Positions 1-5,600 of a stretch of DNA of 7,826 nucleotides are shown here, in pieces (position 1 is the first letter of the stretch; each line of letters opens with the position of its first letter). A program made the position numbers and the translations under genes. A model generated the notes under the pieces. The model did no database searches and was not told where the DNA came from. It was given only the letters and a program-made list of their open reading frames with translations. Source of the stretch: an uncultured Vogesella sp. (GTDB lineage Bacteria > Pseudomonadota > Gammaproteobacteria > Burkholderiales > Chromobacteriaceae); NCBI GenBank assembly GCA_946479405.1, contig CAMLGD010000158.1, forward strand, positions 1 to 7,826, read 5' to 3'.

Positions 1-2
1 GC

Positions 3-56
3 AGAAAACCCGACAAAGTCGACAAGTCGTTGATCTGTAACGACCGGAAAATGTAA
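3..56 (+). CDS. possible 3' end of an upstream gene (partial)
   Basis: Plus frame 3 is open from the left edge to a TAA at 54-56 and would encode a short charged tail ending in ...CNDRKM. The stop runs straight into the A-tract of the terminator at 55-83, the spacing expected for the last gene of a transcript. Frame 1 stops at 31-33 and frame 2 at 38-40, so frame 3 is only the longest of three short options. I recognise no family in 17 residues, and the stretch could equally be non-coding. A six-base inverted repeat (GTCGTT at 26-31, AACGAC at 39-44) lies inside it. Confidence 0.25.
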   Translation, partial: RKPDKVDKSLICNDRKM

Positions 57-83
57 AAAAGGTTGGCCGCGGCCAACCTTTTT
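55..83. terminator. bidirectional intrinsic terminator built on a perfect palindrome
   Basis: Bases 61-78 form the perfect 18-base palindrome GGTTGGCCGCGGCCAACC, flanked by six A (55-60) on the left and five T (79-83) on the right. Read either way it gives a GC-rich hairpin followed by a U-run, though the fully paired palindrome must open a few central bases to form its loop. It would end minus-strand transcription from sixA (stop at 98) and plus-strand transcription entering from the left. The two arms are copies of the recurrent word GCGGCCAAC facing each other. Confidence 0.8.
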
Positions 84-97
84 GCTTTGCACACTGT

Positions 98-562
98 TTA
101 GCGCATGGATTCCAGCAGTGCCGGTGTCAGCATGGCTTTTAAACGCACCTGTTCGATGCCGTGCTTTTCGCGATGGCTGAGCCACCAGATGGCGCCTTTC
201 TTCACGCTCCACAACAACGGCTGCTCCGACATGACACTGGCGGCCAACCTGCCAATATAAGGTTGATGCCCCACCAGCACGATAGTTTGCCCCACCGCCG
301 GCCAGTTGATGGTCTGCAGAACCTGCTCGACGCTGGCATCCGGATTCAACGCTGGCAGGACTTCGTAGCTCTTGGCCAGCAACGCCGCGGTCTGCTGCGA
401 GCGACGCGCTTCCGACGCCAGTAACCGATAACCATCCGGCAGCTGTGTACGCAGCCAGTGCGCCATATTGCTGGCTTGCTGACGCCCTCGATGCGTCAAG
501 GCCCGCGCCAGATCATCACTACCCTCTTCTGCCTCGGCGTGACGCCATAGGATCAGATCCAT
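98..562 (-). CDS. sixA: phosphohistidine phosphatase SixA
   Basis: This is a histidine-phosphatase (phosphoglycerate-mutase-like) superfamily protein of 154 residues, the usual short SixA length. SixA enzymes remove phosphate from histidine, classically on the HPt domain of ArcB and also on the nitrogen phosphotransferase system in E. coli. The catalytic RH pair is at residues 7-8 (LILWRHAEAEEG), followed by LTHRGRQQA at 22-30, the arginine of RRSQQTA at 53-59, and the second histidine in VGHQPYIGRL at His99. It is cytoplasmic, with no signal peptide or membrane segment. The ATG has a GAGGA-type ribosome site about eight bases upstream. It lies 49 bases downstream of lrgB on the same strand and may be the last gene of that transcript. 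The physiological substrate here is unknown, and no histidine kinase or PTS gene is in view. Confidence 0.9.
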   Translation of the reverse strand: MDLILWRHAEAEEGSDDLARALTHRGRQQASNMAHWLRTQLPDGYRLLASEARRSQQTAALLAKSYEVLPALNPDASVEQVLQTINWPAVGQTIVLVGHQPYIGRLAASVMSEQPLLWSVKKGAIWWLSHREKHGIEQVRLKAMLTPALLESMR

Positions 563-589
563 AACTCATTCCTCGTTATTGTTATCTAC

Positions 590-604
590 GTGGCAGTATG
601 CCAC
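590..604 (-). other. small hairpin between lrgB and sixA
   Basis: GTGGCA and TGCCAC form a six-base perfect stem with a three-base loop in the 49-base gap after the lrgB stop. No U-run follows, so it is unlikely to terminate fully. It could be a partial terminator, a processing site or chance. Confidence 0.25.
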
Positions 605-611
605 CGCTGCA

Positions 612-1325
612 TTACGGCAATAGGTAATGCACCAGCAACGGAGCCAGCAAAGCGGTAAACAGGCCGGTCATGCCCATGGCAAGACCGGCAAATGCGCCGG
701 CAGTTTCCGATAACTGGAATACCCGGGCAGTGCCGATACCGTGTGCCGCCACACCCGTCGCCACGCCCAGCACTACGTCGTCCTTTACCCCGCATAATTT
801 TGCCAACGGCCGGGCAAAGATGGCACCGATGATACCGGTGACAATCACAAAGGTAGCCGCCAGTGCCGGGATGCCGCCCAAGACTTCAGCCACCCCCATG
901 GCGATGGGGGTCGTTACCGAGCGCGGTGCCAGCGATAGCAACACCTGATGCGGCAGGCCGAACAATTGGCCGCACAGCACCGCCGTCACCACCCCCGCCA
1001 CACTACCCAGCAGGATGCAGAAAAGAATGGTGGCAGCGTTGCGACGCAAGCGCCCCAGATTGTTATACAGCGGGATGGCCAAGGCCACTGTGACCGGCCC
1101 CAGCAAAAACTGGATAAAACCGGCGCCCAGGAAGTACTGCTGGAAATTCATCCCTAGTGCCAACAGCGACAAGACCACGATAGCCGCCCCCAGCAAGACG
1201 GTATTGGCCAGCGGATGGCCGTGGTAGCGACGGCTGAATATCAGCGCGATGCGGTAGGCCAGCAGAGTAAGCAACACGCCGGTAAGCGGTGAATGGCGCA
1301 TCCAGTCCAGCACACTGCCATTCAT
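612..1325 (-). CDS. lrgB: LrgB/CidB-family membrane protein (YohK-like)
   Basis: This is a 237-residue polytopic inner-membrane protein with roughly seven to eight hydrophobic segments. Family motifs are visible: LLGPVTVALAIPLYNN, LAPRSVTTPIAMGVAE and GVATGVAAHGIGTARVFQ. The family was first described as the partner of the holin-like LrgA/CidA proteins in Staphylococcus. Members have since been linked to transport of small carboxylates, such as pyruvate in Bacillus and glycolate/glycerate in plant plastids. I chose the ATG at 1325 because it overlaps the lrgA stop as ATGA and has GGGAG about nine bases upstream. An in-frame ATG ten codons earlier lies inside lrgA and is less likely. Function is probably joint with the adjacent lrgA. 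Whether it affects autolysis or carries a substrate cannot be read from sequence. No LytSR-type regulator is in the window. Confidence 0.9.
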   Translation of the reverse strand: MNGSVLDWMRHSPLTGVLLTLLAYRIALIFSRRYHGHPLANTVLLGAAIVVLSLLALGMNFQQYFLGAGFIQFLLGPVTVALAIPLYNNLGRLRRNAATILFCILLGSVAGVVTAVLCGQLFGLPHQVLLSLAPRSVTTPIAMGVAEVLGGIPALAATFVIVTGIIGAIFARPLAKLCGVKDDVVLGVATGVAAHGIGTARVFQLSETAGAFAGLAMGMTGLFTALLAPLLVHYLLP

Positions 1326-1672
1326 GGCTTTTTCTCCCGCGTGCGGCTGAGCCAATGCATGGCCAGCAAGGTAATCAGGAATGTCGACAAGGTTGCCAGC
1401 AGCAGCACCGCCGTCATCGCCAGCGGATGTGCGGACAGCAACGGCCAGAATGCCAGGATGCCGACCCCGGCCGGGATGAACAGCAAGGACATATGCGTCA
1501 TCAGCGTAGGCACATTCTGCCGCAGCGCAGCCGGCACTCCCTGGCGCAACACCAGCGTGATGAACAGCAGCAGCATGCCGATAACGGCGCCCGGCACCGG
1601 CAGCCCCAGGCTGCGCGCCAGCACTTCGCCGGTAAACTGGAAGCCCAACAGCCAGATAAAGGTTTCGATCAT
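1322..1672 (-). CDS. lrgA: LrgA/CidA-family holin-like membrane protein (YohJ-like)
   Basis: This 116-residue protein has four hydrophobic stretches, the size and layout of CidA/LrgA/YohJ proteins. Typical family features are FQFTGEVLARSLGLPVPGAVIGM near the N-terminus (around residues 11-33) and the central LLFIPAGVGIL. It ends in a basic cytoplasmic tail (SRTREKKP). Its TGA overlaps the lrgB ATG, so the two are almost certainly translated together. The ATG at 1672 is the only reasonable start, because the frame is closed by a TAA five codons upstream. No clear Shine-Dalgarno sequence precedes it. It is divergent from ubiC across an 84-base gap. In the Staphylococcus model LrgA opposes the holin-like CidA, but in proteobacteria the pair has no settled role. 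Confidence 0.88.
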   Translation of the reverse strand: MIETFIWLLGFQFTGEVLARSLGLPVPGAVIGMLLLFITLVLRQGVPAALRQNVPTLMTHMSLLFIPAGVGILAFWPLLSAHPLAMTAVLLLATLSTFLITLLAMHWLSRTREKKP

Positions 1673-1683
1673 GATATGGTCGG

Positions 1684-1714
1684 ATTACAAGCTAGTGCGG
1701 CAACTTGACCGCAA
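1684..1714 (-). promoter_or_regulatory. weak candidate promoter for lrgAB
   Basis: On the minus strand TGTAAT (1689-1684) matches the -10 consensus at five of six bases. A poor -35 candidate, TTGCGG, sits at 1714-1709 with a long 19-base spacer. A start about seven bases beyond the -10 would give only a few bases of leader before the lrgA ATG at 1672, in keeping with the lack of a ribosome site. Confidence 0.25.
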
Positions 1715-1719
1715 TGACG

Positions 1720-1749
1720 GGGACAGCAGCGAGCGCGTTTTGGCATAAT
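1720..1749 (+). promoter_or_regulatory. candidate sigma-70 promoter for ubiCA
   Basis: GGGACA (1720-1725, four of six to TTGACA) and CATAAT (1744-1749, five of six to TATAAT) are separated by 18 bases. The expected start point, six to eight bases after the -10, falls at about 1755-1757, on or next to the ubiC ATG at 1757. That predicts a leaderless or nearly leaderless ubiC mRNA. A better -35 word, TTGACC at 1705-1710, is 33 bases from this -10 and cannot pair with it. Confidence 0.5.
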
Positions 1750-1756
1750 GCGCGCC

Positions 1757-2287
1757 ATGACTACCTTACCCCTCTGGACCGACACACTGCCCCTGCCGCA
1801 AGGCGCGCTGGCAGCCTGTATCGGCACACAAGGCTCACTCACCGAATACCTGATGGCAAGCGGCCAACCTTTTGCCGTACAAGTACTGGCGCAAGGCGAA
1901 GACAGAGCCTTGCCCGACGAGCAAGCGCTACTACAGCTTAATGCACAGGCAGCAGTGTATGCCAGACAGGTCTGCCTGACACTAGCGGGGGAACCCGTGG
2001 TGGTCGCCCGCAGCGTTACCCGCCTGGATTGCCAGGTGTGGCGTCCGATACTGGAGCGCGGCGCGCGTTCGCTGGGCTTGACCCTGTTTGGCGGCCTGCC
2101 GGCACTGCAGCGCGATGCACTGCAGTTTGCCGCGGTGCAGCCGCCGCACGGTCTGCATCGCCTGGCTGCAGCCCATACCCGCCCGGTCGATAGCCTGCTG
2201 GCGCGCCGCTGCCGGTTTCAACTGCAGGATTCGCCACTACTGGTGTGCGAAGTGTTCTTGCCTGCCCTGGAGAAATACCTGACATGA
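1757..2287 (+). CDS. ubiC: chorismate pyruvate-lyase UbiC
   Basis: UbiC splits chorismate into 4-hydroxybenzoate and pyruvate in the cytoplasm, the entry step to ubiquinone. The protein has 176 residues, close to the family's usual 160-180. The C-terminal block [20 protein letters not shown] (residues 150-169) aligns with E. coli [20 protein letters not shown] and keeps the conserved glutamate at 165. The VVVARSV block supplies the conserved arginine at 85, and SLTEYL near residue 27 matches the SMTKRF region. I chose the ATG at 1757 rather than the in-frame ATG at 1748, because the latter overlaps the probable -10 box (CATAATG). Neither start has a Shine-Dalgarno sequence. The stop overlaps the ubiA start as ATGA, so UbiC and UbiA are coupled and act in sequence. 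Confidence 0.92.
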   Translation: MTTLPLWTDTLPLPQGALAACIGTQGSLTEYLMASGQPFAVQVLAQGEDRALPDEQALLQLNAQAAVYARQVCLTLAGEPVVVARSVTRLDCQVWRPILERGARSLGLTLFGGLPALQRDALQFAAVQPPHGLHRLAAAHTRPVDSLLARRCRFQLQDSPLLVCEVFLPALEKYLT

Positions 2288-3156
2288 CTCACGCCACAAT
2301 GCACGACCGCCTGCAGGTGTATGGCCAGCTGATGCGGGTGGACAAACCAATCGGCACCCTGCTGCTGTTATGGCCCACGTTGTGGGGGCTGTGGCTCGCA
2401 TCCAGCGGCCGGCCCAGCCCGTTGATATTGGTGGTATTCGTGGTAGGCACCTTTCTGATGCGCTCCGCCGGCTGCGTGATCAACGACTATGCCGATCGCC
2501 ATATTGATCTGCACGTGGCACGCACCAGCCAGCGCCCATTCGCCCGTGGTGCGGTAAGCGAAAAAGAAGCGCTGCTGCTGGCCGCCGCACTGGCGCTGCT
2601 TAGCCTGCTGCTGATTCTGCCACTCAATGGTCTGACGCTGCTGATGAGCGTCCCGGCCGTACTGCTGGCAGCGACCTATCCGTTTACCAAGCGCTTTTTC
2701 CCGATTCCGCAGGCCTATCTCGGCATCGCGTTCTCGTTTGGCATTCCCATGGTGTATGCCGCGCAGACCGGCCAGGTACCGGCCACCGCCTGGTGGCTGC
2801 TGGCGGCCAACCTTTTGTGGACGGTGGCCTACGACACCGCCTACGCCATGGCCGACAAGCCGGATGATCTGAAAATCGGCATCCGCACTTCAGCCATCAC
2901 CTTTGGCGACTACGACGTGGCCGCCATCATGCTGTGCCACTGTGTGTTCATCGCGATGATGACGCTGCTGGGGCTGGACCAGGGGCTGGGCTGGGCGTAC
3001 TACCTGTCGCTGCTGCTCTCCTGCCTGTTGATCGCCAAGCAATACAGCGAGATCCGCACCCGCGACCGCAAGCTGTGCTTCAAGGCGTTTCTGGACAACA
3101 ACCGCGTAGGTGCAGTGATTTTTGCCGGCATCGCCGTAGACTTTCTGCTGCGCTGA
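2284..3156 (+). CDS. ubiA: 4-hydroxybenzoate polyprenyltransferase UbiA
   Basis: UbiA is an inner-membrane enzyme that attaches the polyprenyl tail to 4-hydroxybenzoate, the second step of ubiquinone synthesis. The protein has 290 residues, the normal length, with about eight or nine membrane helices. The N-terminal [20 protein letters not shown] is the family hallmark. The two aspartate-rich motifs that hold Mg-diphosphate are intact: NDYADRHID at 67-75 and [13 protein letters not shown] at 183-195, followed by [10 protein letters not shown]. The ATG at 2284 shares bases with the ubiC TGA, and a GGAG lies about a dozen bases upstream. An in-frame ATG 13 codons earlier lies well inside ubiC and is not needed. 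A strong terminator begins 16 bases after the stop, closing a two-gene operon. Confidence 0.95.
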   Translation: MTHATMHDRLQVYGQLMRVDKPIGTLLLLWPTLWGLWLASSGRPSPLILVVFVVGTFLMRSAGCVINDYADRHIDLHVARTSQRPFARGAVSEKEALLLAAALALLSLLLILPLNGLTLLMSVPAVLLAATYPFTKRFFPIPQAYLGIAFSFGIPMVYAAQTGQVPATAWWLLAANLLWTVAYDTAYAMADKPDDLKIGIRTSAITFGDYDVAAIMLCHCVFIAMMTLLGLDQGLGWAYYLSLLLSCLLIAKQYSEIRTRDRKLCFKAFLDNNRVGAVIFAGIAVDFLLR

Positions 3157-3172
3157 ACAACACTTGCCGGCA

Positions 3173-3207
3173 AAAAAACAGGGCAGCCATGGGCTGCCCT
3201 GTTTTTT
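3173..3207. terminator. bidirectional intrinsic terminator after ubiA
   Basis: A perfect 16-base inverted repeat (3173-3188 and 3192-3207) has a three-base loop. Its core is CAGGGCAGCC pairing with GGCTGCCCTG, and the outer parts are six A and six T. It begins 16 bases after the ubiA stop. No minus-strand gene abuts on the right, so its main role is ending ubiCA transcription. Confidence 0.92.
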
Positions 3208-3271
3208 GCTGGCCCCGCCGTAGTCTTATTGATACCGCAGCCTGTCGCCGTGGTCTAAGTTGAAACAGATA

Positions 3272-3287
3272 GCAGCCTGATGGCTGC
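3272..3287 (+). other. leader hairpin upstream of the GrlR-like gene
   Basis: GCAGCC (3272-3277) and GGCTGC (3282-3287) form a six-base stem around a TGAT loop, 14 bases before the ribosome site at 3302. GCAGCCTG also occurs at 3237-3244, so the right arm could pair with either copy. No promoter is clear in 3208-3301: TTGATA at 3229-3234 with TCTAAG at 3254-3259 is too widely spaced to trust. Confidence 0.3.
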
Positions 3288-3313
3288 ATCCAGTACACAA
3301 CAAGGAGACAGTT

Positions 3314-3652
3314 ATGCTCAGCGGCATTTATCAAGTCCGCCTGGCCACCAGTGACGGGCAATTCAGCGAAGGGCAATGGGTGGTGGAAGAGCAGCACCTT
3401 AACGGTAATGACCACAACGCCCGCTACCAGGGCAGGCTGCTACTGTCTGGCGAACACGTCGCCGTGCGGCTGGATGTACAGCGCAACCCGGAAGCACCGC
3501 ACACCCTGTTCGGCCCGGCCAGCCACTATCTGCTGGCACTGAGCGGCCACCTGATGCGCGACAGCAATAACTTCACTCTCTCCGGTCCGATCGAACAAGT
3601 GCCGGGCATGTTTGCCACCCTGAGCGGGCACTGGGTCGGCGCGCTGGAGTGA
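3314..3652 (+). CDS. small GrlR-like beta-barrel protein, function unproven
   Basis: This 112-residue soluble protein has no signal peptide and no membrane segment. Its pattern of short alternating strands suggests a small barrel. The opening SGIYQVRL, the LNGNDHNARYQG segment (residues 29-40) and the LFGPASHYLLALSG segment (65-78) resemble GrlR. GrlR is the small lipocalin-like protein that binds and restrains the activator GrlA of the enterohaemorrhagic E. coli type III secretion locus. Similar proteins of unknown role are found in bacteria without that locus. The start is secure, with AAGGAG at 3302-3307 six bases before the ATG. It stands alone between the ubiA terminator and a convergent operon, with no secretion or activator gene in view. 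The family assignment comes from remembered motif resemblance only. Confidence 0.6.
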   Translation: MLSGIYQVRLATSDGQFSEGQWVVEEQHLNGNDHNARYQGRLLLSGEHVAVRLDVQRNPEAPHTLFGPASHYLLALSGHLMRDSNNFTLSGPIEQVPGMFATLSGHWVGALE

Positions 3653-3666
3653 GCCGCGCGGCGCAT

Positions 3667-3675
3667 GCGGCCAAC
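3667..3675 (+). repeat. GCGGCCAAC motif copy in the convergent gap
   Basis: This exact copy of the recurrent 9-mer lies in the 60-base gap between the stops of the GrlR-like gene (3652) and the ATPase gene (3713). It is under no coding constraint here. The gap also holds an imperfect hairpin (CGGCACC against GGTGCGCCG, about 3693-3716) without a T-run, so no convincing terminator serves either convergent gene. Confidence 0.6.
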
Positions 3676-3712
3676 TTGTTGCCGGCACCAACTCGGCGGT
3701 GCGCCGTACGCT

Positions 3713-4390
3713 TTACAGCAAACGACCATCCAGCAGCTTGAACTGGTGCTGGCAGGTATCTGCCAGCCGCGGATCATGCGTCACAATCAGAAACGTGGTG
3801 CCCTCTTCGCGGTTCAGCTCGTGCAGCAGGCCAAACACCTCGGCGGCGGTCTGGGTGTCCAGATTGCCGGTCGGCTCGTCTGCCAGCACCAGCCGCGGCC
3901 GGTTCATCAGCGCCCGCACGATGGCCACCCGCTGTTGCTGGCCGCCGGACAGCTGCAGCGGGCGCTTGTGAGCATGCTCCGCCAGCCCAACCCGCTGCAG
4001 CAGCATGCTGGCGCGGGCGCGGTCGTCACGGTTGATGCGGCCAACCCCGGCCAGCATCGGCATCAACACGTTTTCCTCGGCGCTGAACGCCGGCAGCAAA
4101 TGGTGAAACTGGAAGATAAACCCCAGGTAGCGATTGCGCAGCGCAGTGCGCGCAGCATCATCCAGCCCGCTGCTCAGGGTACCGGCCATGCGCAGCTCGC
4201 CTTCGGTGGGCGACTCCAGCAGGCCGATGATGTTCAGCAGCGTGGACTTGCCGGAGCCGGACGGCCCGGTCAGCGCGGCAAAGCTGCCCTCTTGCAGCGC
4301 CATGTCGATACCGTGCAGCACCTCCACTCGTGGCGAAGCACCGCCACCATAGGATTTGCGCACGCCTTGCAGCAGCAATACATCAGCCAC
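3713..4390 (-). CDS. ABC transporter ATP-binding protein, LolD/MacB type
   Basis: This is the 225-residue cytoplasmic ATPase of the transporter encoded by the next two genes. All motifs are intact: Walker A GPSGSGKST at 42-50, Q-loop within FIFQFHHLLP (Gln94), signature LSGGQQQR at 147-154, Walker B LVLADEP at 167-173, D-loop GNLD and switch His205 in VTHD. The FQFHHLLPAFSAEENV segment is especially like LolD of the lipoprotein-release system, but MacB and DevA ATPases share much of it. The start is GTG at 4390, with GGAGG (complement of 4397-4401) six bases ahead. It sits eight bases inside the permease gene, so translation is coupled. I do not call it lolD, because the partner genes are one permease plus a periplasmic adaptor rather than LolC and LolE. 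Confidence 0.92.
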   Translation of the reverse strand: MADVLLLQGVRKSYGGGASPRVEVLHGIDMALQEGSFAALTGPSGSGKSTLLNIIGLLESPTEGELRMAGTLSSGLDDAARTALRNRYLGFIFQFHHLLPAFSAEENVLMPMLAGVGRINRDDRARASMLLQRVGLAEHAHKRPLQLSGGQQQRVAIVRALMNRPRLVLADEPTGNLDTQTAAEVFGLLHELNREEGTTFLIVTHDPRLADTCQHQFKLLDGRLL

Positions 4391-5600
4391 GAATCGCCTC
4401 CACCGGGTCCAGCCGCGCCGCGCGCAAGGCCGGCATCAATGCCGCCAGCACCCCCACGGCAAAGGCAATCAGCGCGGTACTGATAAACAGCTCGCTATCC
4501 AGCACCACCGGAAACAAGGGGCTGCCATCTTCCGTCTTGGCAATATGGGTAAAACCCACCGCCAGACCACCGCCCAGCAGCGAGCCGAACACCGACCCCA
4601 CCAGGCCGACAATCCCCCCCTGCAGCAAAAACACCCCCAGGATGCGCGAGGCCGGTGTGCCCATCGCCCGCAGAATGCCGATCTCGCGCTGACGCTGCAC
4701 CACCGACACCACCAGCACGCTGGCAATACTCAGCGCCACGGCAAAAGTCACAAACACGCGAATCATCAGGCTGGAGGCGCGCTGGCTTTTCAGCGCCGTC
4801 ACCAGCTGGCCGTTGCTGGACTGCCAGCTGTCGGCGGTCAGCCCGGTGGCAACCGACAAGTTGGCCGCCAGCGTTTCCGCCGCATTCAAATTGCTGGTTC
4901 TGACATAGATTTCGGTGATATCCAGCCGGTAGCCAAGCAGATTCTGCGCGCTGCGCAGCGGCAGTAGCACCCAGCGGCGATTGAGATCCTTGATGCCAAA
5001 ATCCAGCACCGCGCTGACCTGCACCGAATCCTGCGTGCCGCTGGCCGATTGCAGGCGCAGGCGGCTGCCCGGCGTCAGCCCCAGATCGGCGGCCAGCTCC
5101 TTGCCGATCAGCACCTGATCGCTACCCAACTGCAGCTGACCGCTGACCAGCTTGTTGTCCAGCCGTACCACCTGCTGATAGTCCGCCAGATTCACCCCCA
5201 TCAGCGTCACCGACTTGCGCACCCCGCCTTGCTGCGCCACGCCGGGGCCAGCCGCCATCGCCGCCGCGGCGGTCACCGTCGGTGTCGCCTTCACCACATT
5301 CAACAACCGGCTCCAGTTGGCGATGGTGTTTTCGCGCTGGGTGCGCTTGCGGATATCGGCCAGCGCGACGGTCCCTGCCGGCACCCGCAGCACCGGCAGA
5401 TTGTCGCGATCCGCCGGCCGCAGCACCACATGCGCCTGGCTGGACAGCGTGCGTTCGACGATCGTGGCCTGCAGGCCGTTGACGATGGCGGTGATGTACA
5501 CCACCACTGCCACGCCGATGCACACCCCGCCGAGAATCAGCACGGACTGGAAACGACCTTCGCGCAGCAGGCGCCACGCCACTGTCCACACGAAACTCAT
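4383..5600 (-). CDS. ABC transporter permease, FtsX/MacB type
   Basis: This 405-residue inner-membrane protein has the MacB/LolCE layout: TM1 near 18-40, a large periplasmic domain at about 41-275, then TM2 (277-301), TM3 (322-350) and TM4 (371-391). The FtsX-domain hallmarks QREIGILRAMGTPASRILG (305-323) and the C-terminal ALRAARLDPVEAIRG are present. Such permeases do not move substrate through the membrane in the classic way. They couple ATP hydrolysis in the cytoplasm to periplasmic movements that push lipoproteins, peptides or glycolipids outward. Unlike MacB, the ATPase is a separate polypeptide, as in DevBCA-type systems. The ATG overlaps the adaptor stop as ATGA, with only a weak ribosome site, so it probably depends on re-initiation. 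The substrate is unknown. Confidence 0.9.
   Translation of the reverse strand: MSFVWTVAWRLLREGRFQSVLILGGVCIGVAVVVYITAIVNGLQATIVERTLSSQAHVVLRPADRDNLPVLRVPAGTVALADIRKRTQRENTIANWSRLLNVVKATPTVTAAAAMAAGPGVAQQGGVRKSVTLMGVNLADYQQVVRLDNKLVSGQLQLGSDQVLIGKELAADLGLTPGSRLRLQSASGTQDSVQVSAVLDFGIKDLNRRWVLLPLRSAQNLLGYRLDITEIYVRTSNLNAAETLAANLSVATGLTADSWQSSNGQLVTALKSQRASSLMIRVFVTFAVALSIASVLVVSVVQRQREIGILRAMGTPASRILGVFLLQGGIVGLVGSVFGSLLGGGLAVGFTHIAKTEDGSPLFPVVLDSELFISTALIAFAVGVLAALMPALRAARLDPVEAIRG

Noticed and set aside
1326..1355. Ten-residue N-terminal extension of LrgB
   Set aside because: The ATG at 1325 overlaps the lrgA stop as ATGA and has a GGGAG ribosome site. The extension has neither and lies within lrgA.
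1748..1756. Upstream ATG for ubiC at 1748
   Set aside because: It overlaps the best -10 box (CATAATG), has no ribosome site, and adds only three residues.
3665..4483. Long plus-strand open frame (272 codons) opposite the ATPase gene
   Set aside because: It is rich in Gln, His, Arg and Pro, as expected for the antisense of a GC-rich gene. The minus strand there encodes a complete ABC ATPase with every motif.
3713..5600. Calling the ATPase and permease lolD and lolC/lolE
   Set aside because: There is one permease rather than two, and an HlyD-type adaptor is encoded in the same operon, which the lipoprotein-release system does not have.
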